Of a DNA stretch of 48,285 bases, positions 17,494-25,553 are shown in pieces; positions within the stretch are counted from its first letter, which is position 1; each line of letters starts with the position of its first letter. A model generated the notes under the pieces. That model searched no databases, was not told where the DNA came from, and saw nothing but the letters and a program-made list of their open reading frames with translations. Source of the stretch: Clostridia bacterium (GTDB taxonomy: Bacteria; Bacillota; Clostridia; Oscillospirales; CAG-272); assembly GCA_017399305.1 (NCBI GenBank), contig JAFQDK010000037.1, positions 67,777 to 116,061 of the forward strand, read 5' to 3'. Position numbers and translations under genes: made by a program.

Positions 17494-17669
17494 TTAAGGA
17501 AGCTATACGGAGGTTCAAGGCTCCAGTCGGGAAGCTTTTTGCTCATTTCCTTAAGACGCTCATCGGAAATTTCGACACCGCCGCCTGCCGGAGTTGCAAA
17601 ATTCTCACGAATACGCTGTTCCATCATCTGTTCAAAGTCCATATCCTGATTCTTATTCTCGTTACTCAT
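17490..17669 (-). CDS. Small protein of 59 residues
   Basis: A short gene reading MSNENKNQDMDFEQMMEQ... and ending ...PPYSFLK, 59 residues, with AAAGGAG 8 bases before the ATG and an ATGA overlap with the following gene. The protein is highly charged, with an amphipathic first half, a GGG turn and a C-terminal helix ending in a Trp/Pro/Tyr patch (DWSLEPPYSF). No family was recognised. It lies 27 bases after paralogue B. Good ribosome binding and tight spacing make it a real gene despite its size. Confidence 0.75.
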   Translation of the reverse strand: MSNENKNQDMDFEQMMEQRIRENFATPAGGGVEISDERLKEMSKKLPDWSLEPPYSFLK

Positions 17670-17696
17670 GGTTATTCTCCTTTAGATAGATAAGTA

Positions 17697-19298
17697 TTAA
17701 AGAAACTCTACGTTGCTGAGAAGTTCATCCTTCTTTGCACGGTTCTCATCAAAATAACGCTTAAACTCGGCAATTTCGCCCATACATGCATTAAGATTGT
17801 CAATTGCGGCTTTAATGCGCTTGGGATACGCTTTGAGCGCCTTAAGCACTCTGAATACAAGAAATCCTGCAGACAAAGCGGTGACGATAAGCGAATACAA
17901 TGTTACAAACGCAAGTCCTGCCGATGCGATAAACAGAATAACTGCAAGCATATTTGGTGTATTTACAAACATATTCTGGAATTTATTGTTTTCAAAGTGA
18001 TTCTTTATGCTCTGAACCTGCTCAGCCTGATCTGCACCATTGCTGGTACCACTCCATGTGTCAATATGCAGTTTGTATTCGTGCGGAAATTCATCCTGAA
18101 GCTTTCCGTCAAAGTTATTGACAGCTCCCTTGAACCATGTTTTGGTATTCTGGAATCCGAATTTTCTTACCTGTACATCGGTCTGGTCGCTATCATCATA
18201 GATAGCCCATTTTATCATCTGTTTACCGATGTTGAAGCGCTCGTTCTGGAGTTCTTCCATTGCTTGATACTGAGCTTCTGCTTGCTCAATAACACCATCG
18301 TTTTCAACGATGCAACGATAATACTCCTGCTCCATCTTGAGTTCAAGCTCTTCTGCGTCATAATTGGAGATAAGATTCATCAGAATAGCATCTACTCTGC
18401 TCTTGTAATTCTCATCATCCTGCGGTTCTGCCTCAACGTCAAGTGACTTTATAAAGTCAAGCAAAAGGTCAAACTTTGATACATCTTTATATGCCTTTTC
18501 AAGCTGACTTGCATTGGAGCAATACTTCAGGATCGACTGATAGCTAAACTTAACGGGCGCATTGAGATTTGCTATATATGTTTCATATCCGTCGAGAAGT
18601 TCATTTGAAATCTCTTCGTTTTCATTGATAATAGAAATCCATTCGTCAATGAGTTCAATAACTTCATGCTCAAGCTCTTTGTCCTTGCCAAAGATACCGT
18701 TCAAGAAGGACTGAAGAAGAATTGCCGTTTCCTGCTGAAGCATTGTAGGATCAAGTGTCTTGAAATACTCATAGAACCACTTTTTTGCCGCATCCATTCT
18801 GCCGAAGCGAAGATTCATAAGACAGAAGAAAAGTGTTGTCTTGATAGCATCTTTTCTGCCGCTCTCTGCAAGCGCATTCTTTGCAACTTCGGGATAATTG
18901 TTTACCCAAGCTGTAATTGCAATAAGTGCATATGAAAGCCAATATCTTGAGCTTGTTATCCACAGTTCCTCAGAAAGTTCCTGAATGGTGCTGTTTCTGA
19001 CAAGATTGATATCAAAATCACGCACAACGCCCATAACCGTACGGCGAATTGCAACGTGATTGCTGAACTGCTCTTTGATGAGCTGGTCTATTCTCAGGAT
19101 GTTCTCATGCGCAATCTGCTTCTGCTCACCGTGAAGCATATTGGTCTTGAACGCCTCGATATTTCTATATATCTCATTGGTTGTAGCTTGTATACTTGCC
19201 GTAGACGCGTTTACATCGTTGACCTTTACGTCTACTCTTGATTTAAAAGAATTAATAGTTTGGTTAAGACTATTAATTGCTTGTGAAGCACTAGACAT
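17697..19298 (-). CDS. Coiled-coil/TPR-like membrane-hairpin protein, paralogue B
   Basis: A 533-residue protein of the same build as paralogues A and C: an N-terminal coiled coil (about 1-75), a helical core with RYWLSYALIAITAW and NLRFGRMDAAKKWF (about 115-175), the segment WAIYDDSDQTDVQVRKFGF (about 350-370), two adjacent membrane helices (about 445-485), and a C-terminal coiled coil. There is no signal peptide, so both ends should be cytoplasmic. GGAGG lies 10 bases before the ATG. It begins 20 bases after paralogue C and is followed by the 59-residue gene. Function unknown. Confidence 0.85.
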   Translation of the reverse strand: MSSASQAINSLNQTINSFKSRVDVKVNDVNASTASIQATTNEIYRNIEAFKTNMLHGEQKQIAHENILRIDQLIKEQFSNHVAIRRTVMGVVRDFDINLVRNSTIQELSEELWITSSRYWLSYALIAITAWVNNYPEVAKNALAESGRKDAIKTTLFFCLMNLRFGRMDAAKKWFYEYFKTLDPTMLQQETAILLQSFLNGIFGKDKELEHEVIELIDEWISIINENEEISNELLDGYETYIANLNAPVKFSYQSILKYCSNASQLEKAYKDVSKFDLLLDFIKSLDVEAEPQDDENYKSRVDAILMNLISNYDAEELELKMEQEYYRCIVENDGVIEQAEAQYQAMEELQNERFNIGKQMIKWAIYDDSDQTDVQVRKFGFQNTKTWFKGAVNNFDGKLQDEFPHEYKLHIDTWSGTSNGADQAEQVQSIKNHFENNKFQNMFVNTPNMLAVILFIASAGLAFVTLYSLIVTALSAGFLVFRVLKALKAYPKRIKAAIDNLNACMGEIAEFKRYFDENRAKKDELLSNVEFL

Positions 19299-19318
19299 AC
19301 CTTACTTTCCTCCGTTTA

Positions 19319-21067
19319 TTAAAATCTTTCAATCGCATTTAACAGATCTGCGTGTTTAGCATCTGCTTCTTTATATGCAGTTCTCCACTGCGAAAGCTCA
19401 TCAAGAGCCTGTTTAAGAAGCAATTTACTCTTTCGTTTCTTTTCCTTGAGTATCTTGCCAAGGTCAACAATTCTGCGCCAGAGCAAAAAACTGCCGGTAA
19501 GACCGACCAGTATGCCAATTGTAAGAATTATGGGCGAGAAATATGCAAAAAGCACTAATATGAGAAGTAATGACAATCCGCAAAGTCCTGTATAAAGAAG
19601 AACCTGCTTATCATTGAAAATATTCTTGAGTTTGTTCTTGTCGTAATACTTTTCAACCTGTTTTTCGGCCTCAGAATAGCCATTCTCGTCACATGTCAGA
19701 TTGCAACCATCAATATCGAATGAACACTTTTCGCATTCCTTCTCTCTGTACCGTGTGGCGAACTGTTCAAAGCCCTTGATAATTGATTCTTTCATAAGTG
19801 AAAGCGAAAATCTCTTGACTGAAACATCGGTCTGCGACATGTCATCGGCAAACGCCCATGACAAAAGCAGGTCGCCAAGGTTCTTCTTTTTCTTGCTGTC
19901 GGCAAACATCGCATCATAATTAGCTTTTGCCAAAGCAACATCGCCCCTTGCACGGACAATCGCTTCATTGTACTTGATGTTCTGTACTACTTTCAGCTCG
20001 TCACTGTCATAGTCATTAACAAGTGCGTAAAGCACATTTTCGATTCTCTGCGGCAATTCAACTTCCGCTTCGCTCTCTGCCTCGGCAATATCGTCATAGT
20101 ACTTAGCTATCTCCGCATTCTTCTCAGCGGTAGACAAAAGCGTCATAAGCTCGGGGTATTCTTTACAAGTGCGTCCCAGGATTGTATACTCATATCTCGT
20201 CTTATGAACATAAAGTTCTGCAAACTCAATAGCCTTTTGAGTAAACTTCTTGGCAAAATCAACAGTAGACACTTCAACCTGTGCCATCATACTCTGGAAG
20301 CACTTTGCAACAGTTTCCTGAAACTCTTCGTCTGCACCGAAAGCACCAAACAAATATGCCTGAAGCAAATACTGCCACTCGTCACCAAGATTGTTCATAT
20401 CGGCTCTGTCAAGATAATTGACATACCATTTCTTTGCCGCATCTACTCTATTGAAACGAAGATTGATAAGCAAATAGAATAAACAAGAATTAAAGTAGTC
20501 GATAGACAAGCTCTTGCTCATCGCTCTCTGCGCGGCTTCTTTTTCATTGCTGGACCAAAGCATTACAGCAGAGATACAATATGCAAGCCAGTATTCAGTA
20601 TTCTGAAGGTACGCCTTTTCTACCTTCTTTCTCATGGTTTCGCTGCTGATAATGTTGGCATCAAGTCCTACAACAAAGCCAAGTGAGATTCTTCTAAGGT
20701 CATTGTAATACGAGAATTTTGTAAAATACTCATCGTTATACTGCGTAACATTCTTTGAAGCTGTAGACAAGCTCTTGAATGAAAAGTATTGAACTGTAAG
20801 CTCTTTCAATGCCTGGTAAACTTCTTTGGTGCTTATATCAGCTTGTCCGACGAATCCGGATAGATAACCCATTTCTTCATAAACAGCTTTATCCATTTCG
20901 CCGCAATTGCTGATAAGAATGCGTACATTTTGAAGCGCTATCTCAAGTTCGGCTTCAAGCTGTGCATTCTCTTGATTGGTGTAATTTATTCTGTTAATTA
21001 CATCATTGATTTGTCTTCTTAATCGTTCCGCTTCGGCTTGTTCCGCACGGTATTCCTCTTCAGTCAC
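19319..21067 (-). CDS. Coiled-coil/TPR-like membrane-hairpin protein, paralogue C
   Basis: A 582-residue protein that starts at GTG (AGGAGG 9 bases upstream; no ATG is suitably placed). It has an N-terminal coiled coil (about 1-65), a core with EYWLAYCISAVMLW and NLRFNRVDAAKKWY, and a WAFADDMSQTDVSVKRFSL segment, all shared with paralogues A and B. Unlike those it has a short cysteine cluster before the membrane hairpin (CEKC, then C, then C within about 16 residues) that could bind a metal. Two hydrophobic helices (about 488-530) and a basic coiled coil end the protein. Function unknown. Confidence 0.85.
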   Translation of the reverse strand: MTEEEYRAEQAEAERLRRQINDVINRINYTNQENAQLEAELEIALQNVRILISNCGEMDKAVYEEMGYLSGFVGQADISTKEVYQALKELTVQYFSFKSLSTASKNVTQYNDEYFTKFSYYNDLRRISLGFVVGLDANIISSETMRKKVEKAYLQNTEYWLAYCISAVMLWSSNEKEAAQRAMSKSLSIDYFNSCLFYLLINLRFNRVDAAKKWYVNYLDRADMNNLGDEWQYLLQAYLFGAFGADEEFQETVAKCFQSMMAQVEVSTVDFAKKFTQKAIEFAELYVHKTRYEYTILGRTCKEYPELMTLLSTAEKNAEIAKYYDDIAEAESEAEVELPQRIENVLYALVNDYDSDELKVVQNIKYNEAIVRARGDVALAKANYDAMFADSKKKKNLGDLLLSWAFADDMSQTDVSVKRFSLSLMKESIIKGFEQFATRYREKECEKCSFDIDGCNLTCDENGYSEAEKQVEKYYDKNKLKNIFNDKQVLLYTGLCGLSLLLILVLFAYFSPIILTIGILVGLTGSFLLWRRIVDLGKILKEKKRKSKLLLKQALDELSQWRTAYKEADAKHADLLNAIERF

Positions 21068-21136
21068 GACAGAAAACCTCCTTTATTCAGTATTGCAAGT
21101 CTAAGTTTAGCTTGCCATGCTATAAATGTTAATGCT

Positions 21137-23131
21137 TTAAAACAGCATTGAATATACTTTATACTTTTCGCAAATAGCATTTGTGGTGCTGCCAAGGCTA
21201 CCCTTGTTGGCAACAACATATTTCTTCAGCTTCATCACCGAACCCGAAACATTCATTTCTTCATTAATCTTTATTTTCTGTCTGCTGACAAGCTCATCTG
21301 CAATTTCAAACGCAGTTGCAAGCTCATCATCGGTGATAAGCAAGTATGCCTGCAACAAATTGCAGGTTATATCGTTGCCAAGATGAGAAACCTGACAAGT
21401 AATGTTTGCAGCCACACAGGACGAAAGCTCCAGAAGTGTTTTAAAATTCTGCGCCTTTATCGCCGCGCGATCCTTAAAGTCAAGCAAATAGTTTTCAATC
21501 GCTATCGCACTGAACGAACTTGCAGGAGTAAAAACAAGTGCAAACAGTTCGGAGCTGAATTCCTCAGCCTCGGTCTTCTCGAGATAAAGATTTGCGGCAT
21601 CGCTTCTCATCTGCGCACCATTGCTCAACATTTTGTTGATAAACTTAATCTTATACTGAACCTCATCGTCAGATTCACAGATATAATCCACAAAAGATTG
21701 CGGATCAATTCTAAGTCCGATCTTAGAAAGCACATCTATAACTTCTGCCCTGACCTCCGATGTATCTATATCGGAATTCATGTACTTTGACAAAAGGTCG
21801 TTGAAGAAGCTTGTATTAAGCCCTTTATCAAACATCTGACTGATAATATTCGGCTTTTCGCTACCGTCTGCATCACACTTCAAAACATATGTTTCGACAG
21901 TTGCAGTAGGGAAAGTAACGGCTTTATCAAAGAGACATGCAAGTATATCTTTTCTTACTGTAGGATCATCTGTGTTATGGCACAGATATGTCGCAACCAC
22001 TGATTCAAACGCCTTGTTCTCAAGTTTAAATTCAAAAGCGGTCTTGAGTAATGTAATCTTTTCCTGAGTGGAATAGCGACTTTCAGAAAGCAACGCTGTG
22101 AGATACTTTGCAGGAACTATAACGTACTGGTTAGTATCCTTAAGACAGGTGAGTGCCGCCATAGCAACATCAATTTTGCCGCAATCAAATGCAAATGACA
22201 GAATCCGAAGAGTTTCTTCATCATTTAGATTTGATTTACAAACGCAGGACAACACGCTCTTTGTCTGCTCGGCATCTGCTTTACACAGCACAGTATTTAT
22301 AATCATTTCAACGCCGATTCTTATACCCGAATCGAGTGTGGATATCAGAATCAGCGCTTTGGTAGTAGCGGAATCGTCGGAAGAATTAAGATAATTCTCA
22401 ATGACGGGCTTGCCGTCATCCTTAAGATGCCCTGTTGCAAGCAGTTTTGCGGCATTACCGCCTTTCTGCTCATTATCAGGATACTTGTTAAGTATCTCTC
22501 CAATGGCAATATGTACATCCAGATTGTCGGTATTTGCGATAACCGCATCTGCAAGTTCTGTGTTGCCGTTCTTTAACGAATAGCTTAACAGATTGGAGTT
22601 TGCATACTTTGAATAGATCTCTTTTGCATCTACAAGCTGCAATACATAATCGCGCCTTGCCGTATCATTCAGCGAATCGTATACCAACAACAGGGTTGCA
22701 AAGATATCCGATTCCTCAAGGAACTCATACAAAGCTTCCTCTTCTTCGGTAACGGTTGTGCTTATCTCTCTTAACTGCTCATAATTCTTTTTGAGCTGAG
22801 AAAAAATGTTTCTTACATCTCTATCATCACACGCACCCGGCGTTATGACGCTGATCATCTCAAAAGCAATCTTTGCGATTAAAGTACCTATGTATCTCGA
22901 ATCGATCTTTTCGCACTCAACGAGATTCTTTTGTGCGCTGTCAAGTCTGCGATATGCAGTGTCCAAAAGAGATTGGCGAACAACATTTTTAATGGTAAAT
23001 AGGCCGTCATACTGCTCTTCGCGCTCTATCTCTGCGCCACAATACAGGCATTGCCATATTTTTTTCTCTTTAATGTACTGCAGCCTTCCGGCGCATTGAG
23101 TACATTTTCTTGCTACAAAACTCACTGCCAC
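21137..23131 (-). CDS. Zinc-ribbon protein with long helical-repeat region
   Basis: A 664-residue cytoplasmic protein. The N-terminus is a zinc ribbon (C10, C13, C28, C31; CTQC...CLYC). The rest is predicted helical with a repeat pattern typical of alpha-solenoids (TPR/HEAT-like), suitable as a scaffold. The start is GTG at 23131 with AAGGAG about 10 bases upstream; GTG is also the third codon, so the start is uncertain by two residues. It lies between the small membrane protein and paralogue C in the operon, with gaps of 21 and 69 bases. No catalytic motif was seen. Confidence 0.78.
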   Translation of the reverse strand: MAVSFVARKCTQCAGRLQYIKEKKIWQCLYCGAEIEREEQYDGLFTIKNVVRQSLLDTAYRRLDSAQKNLVECEKIDSRYIGTLIAKIAFEMISVITPGACDDRDVRNIFSQLKKNYEQLREISTTVTEEEEALYEFLEESDIFATLLLVYDSLNDTARRDYVLQLVDAKEIYSKYANSNLLSYSLKNGNTELADAVIANTDNLDVHIAIGEILNKYPDNEQKGGNAAKLLATGHLKDDGKPVIENYLNSSDDSATTKALILISTLDSGIRIGVEMIINTVLCKADAEQTKSVLSCVCKSNLNDEETLRILSFAFDCGKIDVAMAALTCLKDTNQYVIVPAKYLTALLSESRYSTQEKITLLKTAFEFKLENKAFESVVATYLCHNTDDPTVRKDILACLFDKAVTFPTATVETYVLKCDADGSEKPNIISQMFDKGLNTSFFNDLLSKYMNSDIDTSEVRAEVIDVLSKIGLRIDPQSFVDYICESDDEVQYKIKFINKMLSNGAQMRSDAANLYLEKTEAEEFSSELFALVFTPASSFSAIAIENYLLDFKDRAAIKAQNFKTLLELSSCVAANITCQVSHLGNDITCNLLQAYLLITDDELATAFEIADELVSRQKIKINEEMNVSGSVMKLKKYVVANKGSLGSTTNAICEKYKVYSMLF

Positions 23132-23152
23132 TGTGACGGGTCTCCTTTTGTT

Positions 23153-23848
23153 TTACTTGGAAATAGCAAGCTTTTTATTTCTCTCTACATAAAGTCTTTC
23201 GAGATCTGCACATGCCTGCTTTGCATCGTCTATCTGGTTATCATCAAGACAGATCTGAAGTTCAGAAACCTTTCTTGTGATTCTCTGCTCTACACTTGCG
23301 ATAGCTTCGTTTGACATGGGGTCAGAATACTTTACAGTTTCGGAAAGTTTTCTGAGAGCTACCTTGAGTTCGGGATCTGTGCATGAATCTCTCATCATTT
23401 CGATATCAACAAGCACAGACTTTAAATTAAATACATTTTCTTTTACTTTGTCGCTGATAGCCTGAACGGTATTAGCAGAAAGAACGGATATGATCGCAAT
23501 AATCAAAAATGCCGCAAGCAGAAGAATCTGAATGATAAGTGCAAGGGTGAAGCTTACCTGTTGGAAAATCATGAATACTGCACCGATAACAAGCTCGGCA
23601 CAGAGATAAAATACTGAAAAAGATGCAAGAGGTATCCCGAAAAATGCTGTTTCAACATCTGTCGGTACAAATGCAACAAACATGCTGACAATCTGCACAA
23701 CAAATGCAAATGTCATAAAGCCGTAGCTAAGCCAGAAAACGTCTGTACGTGTTTTAAAAATAGTAAATGTAAGAAGATTGAAAACGCCAAGAAGGATTGC
23801 ATAGATAAGACCTATGCCAACTGTATTTTTTACTTTAGTATTCTTCAT
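23153..23848 (-). CDS. Four-helix membrane protein with coiled-coil tail
   Basis: A 231-residue protein: four hydrophobic segments (about 10-32, 41-62, 72-94, 100-125), then a cytoplasmic helical tail of about 105 residues with coiled-coil character, ending in a charged KKLAISK stretch. AAGGAG lies 9 bases before the ATG. It is the second gene of the operon, 13 bases after the SPFH gene. Small membrane partners often accompany SPFH proteins (NfeD in other families), but this sequence does not look like NfeD. Function unknown. Confidence 0.75.
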   Translation of the reverse strand: MKNTKVKNTVGIGLIYAILLGVFNLLTFTIFKTRTDVFWLSYGFMTFAFVVQIVSMFVAFVPTDVETAFFGIPLASFSVFYLCAELVIGAVFMIFQQVSFTLALIIQILLLAAFLIIAIISVLSANTVQAISDKVKENVFNLKSVLVDIEMMRDSCTDPELKVALRKLSETVKYSDPMSNEAIASVEQRITRKVSELQICLDDNQIDDAKQACADLERLYVERNKKLAISK

Positions 23849-23861
23849 TTTTTATTACTCC

Positions 23862-25115
23862 TTAGATTTTTTGTCCGCATTCAAGGCAGAATTTTGCACC
23901 GGCAGGCAATGTTGAACCGCACGAGGGGCAAACATTGTTTATCTCAAATTTATGTCCACACTCAAGGCAGAACTTACCTTTTTGAACTGTTTTGCCACAT
24001 GCAGGGCAAACCACTGTGTCATCACTTGGAACTTCAACTTTTTCTCCGCAACTGAGGCAGAATTTAGCATTTTCAGGAAGATCACTGCCGCATTTCGCGC
24101 ACTTGCCGCTGCCTGCAATTGTGGGAGCTGTGCCTGCGCCACCCTGCGCAGGATTGAAGAAGCTGTTCACATCAATTCCGGTAGCACTTGATCCAACATG
24201 TGAACCTGTGCCATTTGCATCCTTGGGTGGGGTTGTTGTAGGAATGTTCTGGGGATCGAGCGCGCCTCTTGCGATTTCTGCAATAGTGCCGCCCATTGCG
24301 CCACCCATCATGAAGCCGCCCATCATGCCGCCCATTTCACCCATGGCGCCAGTGTTGCCGGCAAACTTTTCAGAAATCATCATCTGGCGTTCTTCCTGCC
24401 ATGTATAACCTTCGATCATTCGGCTGGTTCTACGCTCTTTTGCCTCGCTGACCTTTTGATAGTCTGCTTCGGGAACCTCAATAGTTTCAATATTGAAATA
24501 CTCGATTCTGATGCCATATTCTTCAAATACAACGTCAAGTTTTTCCTTGATAACGCCGCTGAGTTCAAACAGATGAGCATTCATCATGAAGTAACTGAGT
24601 TTACCGTTAATCATGATTTTAGAGATATAATCTTTTACATGAGAAGAAATAATGCCTCTGAACTTGCTGACAAGCGTGGTGGAATCAAATCTATCACGGA
24701 AACCCACAAGCTTGAGCATAAATTTGCGGGAATTGTCAACGGAAACAGACATACTGCCGTTTGCCATAACATGCATGAAAATATCATAAAGAGGATCCTC
24801 AAGTGCAATCGGTCCCTGGGTGCCCCAGAGAAGATCCATCTGATGTACTTTGTTTATGAAAAATACTTTGCAAGGGAACGGAGATTTTCCGTCTGTGGGA
24901 ATCTCAATAAGTTCTCTTGCCAAAGGAATATTGGGAACAGAGAGAGTTCTTCTGCCCGCGGTAAACAGGTCTGCGGCATTGCCGTTTACAACCAGCAGCG
25001 CTTCGTGTGTTTCATCAACGATGAGCTGTGATGTAGCATTAAAGTCTTCAACCGGGAACTTCCAGACTAAATCGTCTTGTTTTCCTTCAAATTTAATTAC
25101 TTCTGCAATTGCCAT
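23862..25115 (-). CDS. SPFH-domain protein with three C-terminal zinc ribbons, YdjI-like
   Basis: A 417-residue protein, first gene of the operon. Residues about 25-215 are an SPFH/virion-core-like domain of the YdjI family (N-terminal LVWKFP, VDETHEALLVVNG, and LDVVFEEYGIRIEYFNIETI before the end). A charged helix (about 216-245) and a Gly/Met-rich segment (about 250-275) follow, then a linker and three zinc ribbons (CAKCG...CLSCG, CPACG...CLECG, CPSCG...CLECG; about 339-417). No membrane helix is present, so it must be recruited to the membrane by partners. In Bacillus YdjI is held there by YdjG and YdjH and connects PspA to the membrane; YdjG/H-like genes exist at 1266-3147. AAAGGAG lies 9 bases before the ATG. 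Family call firm, role inferred. Confidence 0.9.
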   Translation of the reverse strand: MAIAEVIKFEGKQDDLVWKFPVEDFNATSQLIVDETHEALLVVNGNAADLFTAGRRTLSVPNIPLARELIEIPTDGKSPFPCKVFFINKVHQMDLLWGTQGPIALEDPLYDIFMHVMANGSMSVSVDNSRKFMLKLVGFRDRFDSTTLVSKFRGIISSHVKDYISKIMINGKLSYFMMNAHLFELSGVIKEKLDVVFEEYGIRIEYFNIETIEVPEADYQKVSEAKERRTSRMIEGYTWQEERQMMISEKFAGNTGAMGEMGGMMGGFMMGGAMGGTIAEIARGALDPQNIPTTTPPKDANGTGSHVGSSATGIDVNSFFNPAQGGAGTAPTIAGSGKCAKCGSDLPENAKFCLSCGEKVEVPSDDTVVCPACGKTVQKGKFCLECGHKFEINNVCPSCGSTLPAGAKFCLECGQKI

Positions 25116-25322
25116 GTTTAAGTTCTCCTTTTATATATTCTTTATTTTTAGATTAAAATAAAAATCCCAAGCACGCACCAACAATGTTTTTTCATCGTTC
25201 TCTATCTGTCCACTCCCAAAAATGCGACAGTCATTAATCAAGCGCGGCTTGGTTCTTTAACTGAATAAAACCATTTTTGCAAATATCGACCCGTATGGAT
25301 ATTATTCACCAATTTTTTACTA
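25116..25322 (-). other. Long 5' leader of the SPFH-AAA operon
   Basis: About 200 bases separate the predicted transcription start from the first ATG. On the minus strand the leader holds two short inverted repeats, AATATC/GATATT near 25286-25307 and CAAGC/GCTTG near 25240-25252, and an A/T-rich stretch before the ribosome binding site. No known riboswitch or terminator fold was recognised. Confidence 0.4.
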
Positions 25323-25351
25323 ATTATAGCATGATTTTGTAGCAATGTCAA
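25323..25351 (-). promoter_or_regulatory. Sigma-A promoter of the SPFH-AAA operon
   Basis: On the minus strand TTGACA (25346-25351), a 17-base spacer and TATAAT (25323-25328): both hexamers are consensus. Between 25352 and 25506 I see no gene, only AT-rich sequence with two micro-frames of fewer than ten codons. Confidence 0.9.
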
Positions 25352-25506
25352 CGGCGTTTGGGAACAAAATTCGCCGCTTTTGACGCATATTAACGCTAAC
25401 CGAATGACAAATACATTAAGTTTTACCTCCGTGCCATTTTTTCATTTTGATTTATAATTAATCAACGTCGAATAAAATTATTTTTCGCATATAAATGTAA
25501 ATAAAG

Positions 25507-25548
25507 AGACCTTTAGTGTCGCCATAAAGCAGACGACACTAAAGGTCT
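25507..25548. terminator. Terminator of the PatB/MalY-like gene
   Basis: Perfect 15-bp stem (AGACCTTTAGTGTCG / CGACACTAAAGGTCT), 12-base loop, with A- and T-rich flanks. Confidence 0.9.
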
Positions 25549-25553
25549 GATTT

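Noticed and set aside
13758-25115. Reading the central operon as a classic PspA/ESCRT-III or phage-defence island
   Set aside because: No PspA/IM30 fold sequence, nuclease, toxin or methylase motif is present; the coiled-coil proteins have membrane hairpins and TPR-like cores not found in PspA.
25405-25455. Micro-frames after GGAGG upstream of the SPFH promoter (six and nine codons)
   Set aside because: They lie upstream of the predicted transcription start and no promoter for them is visible.
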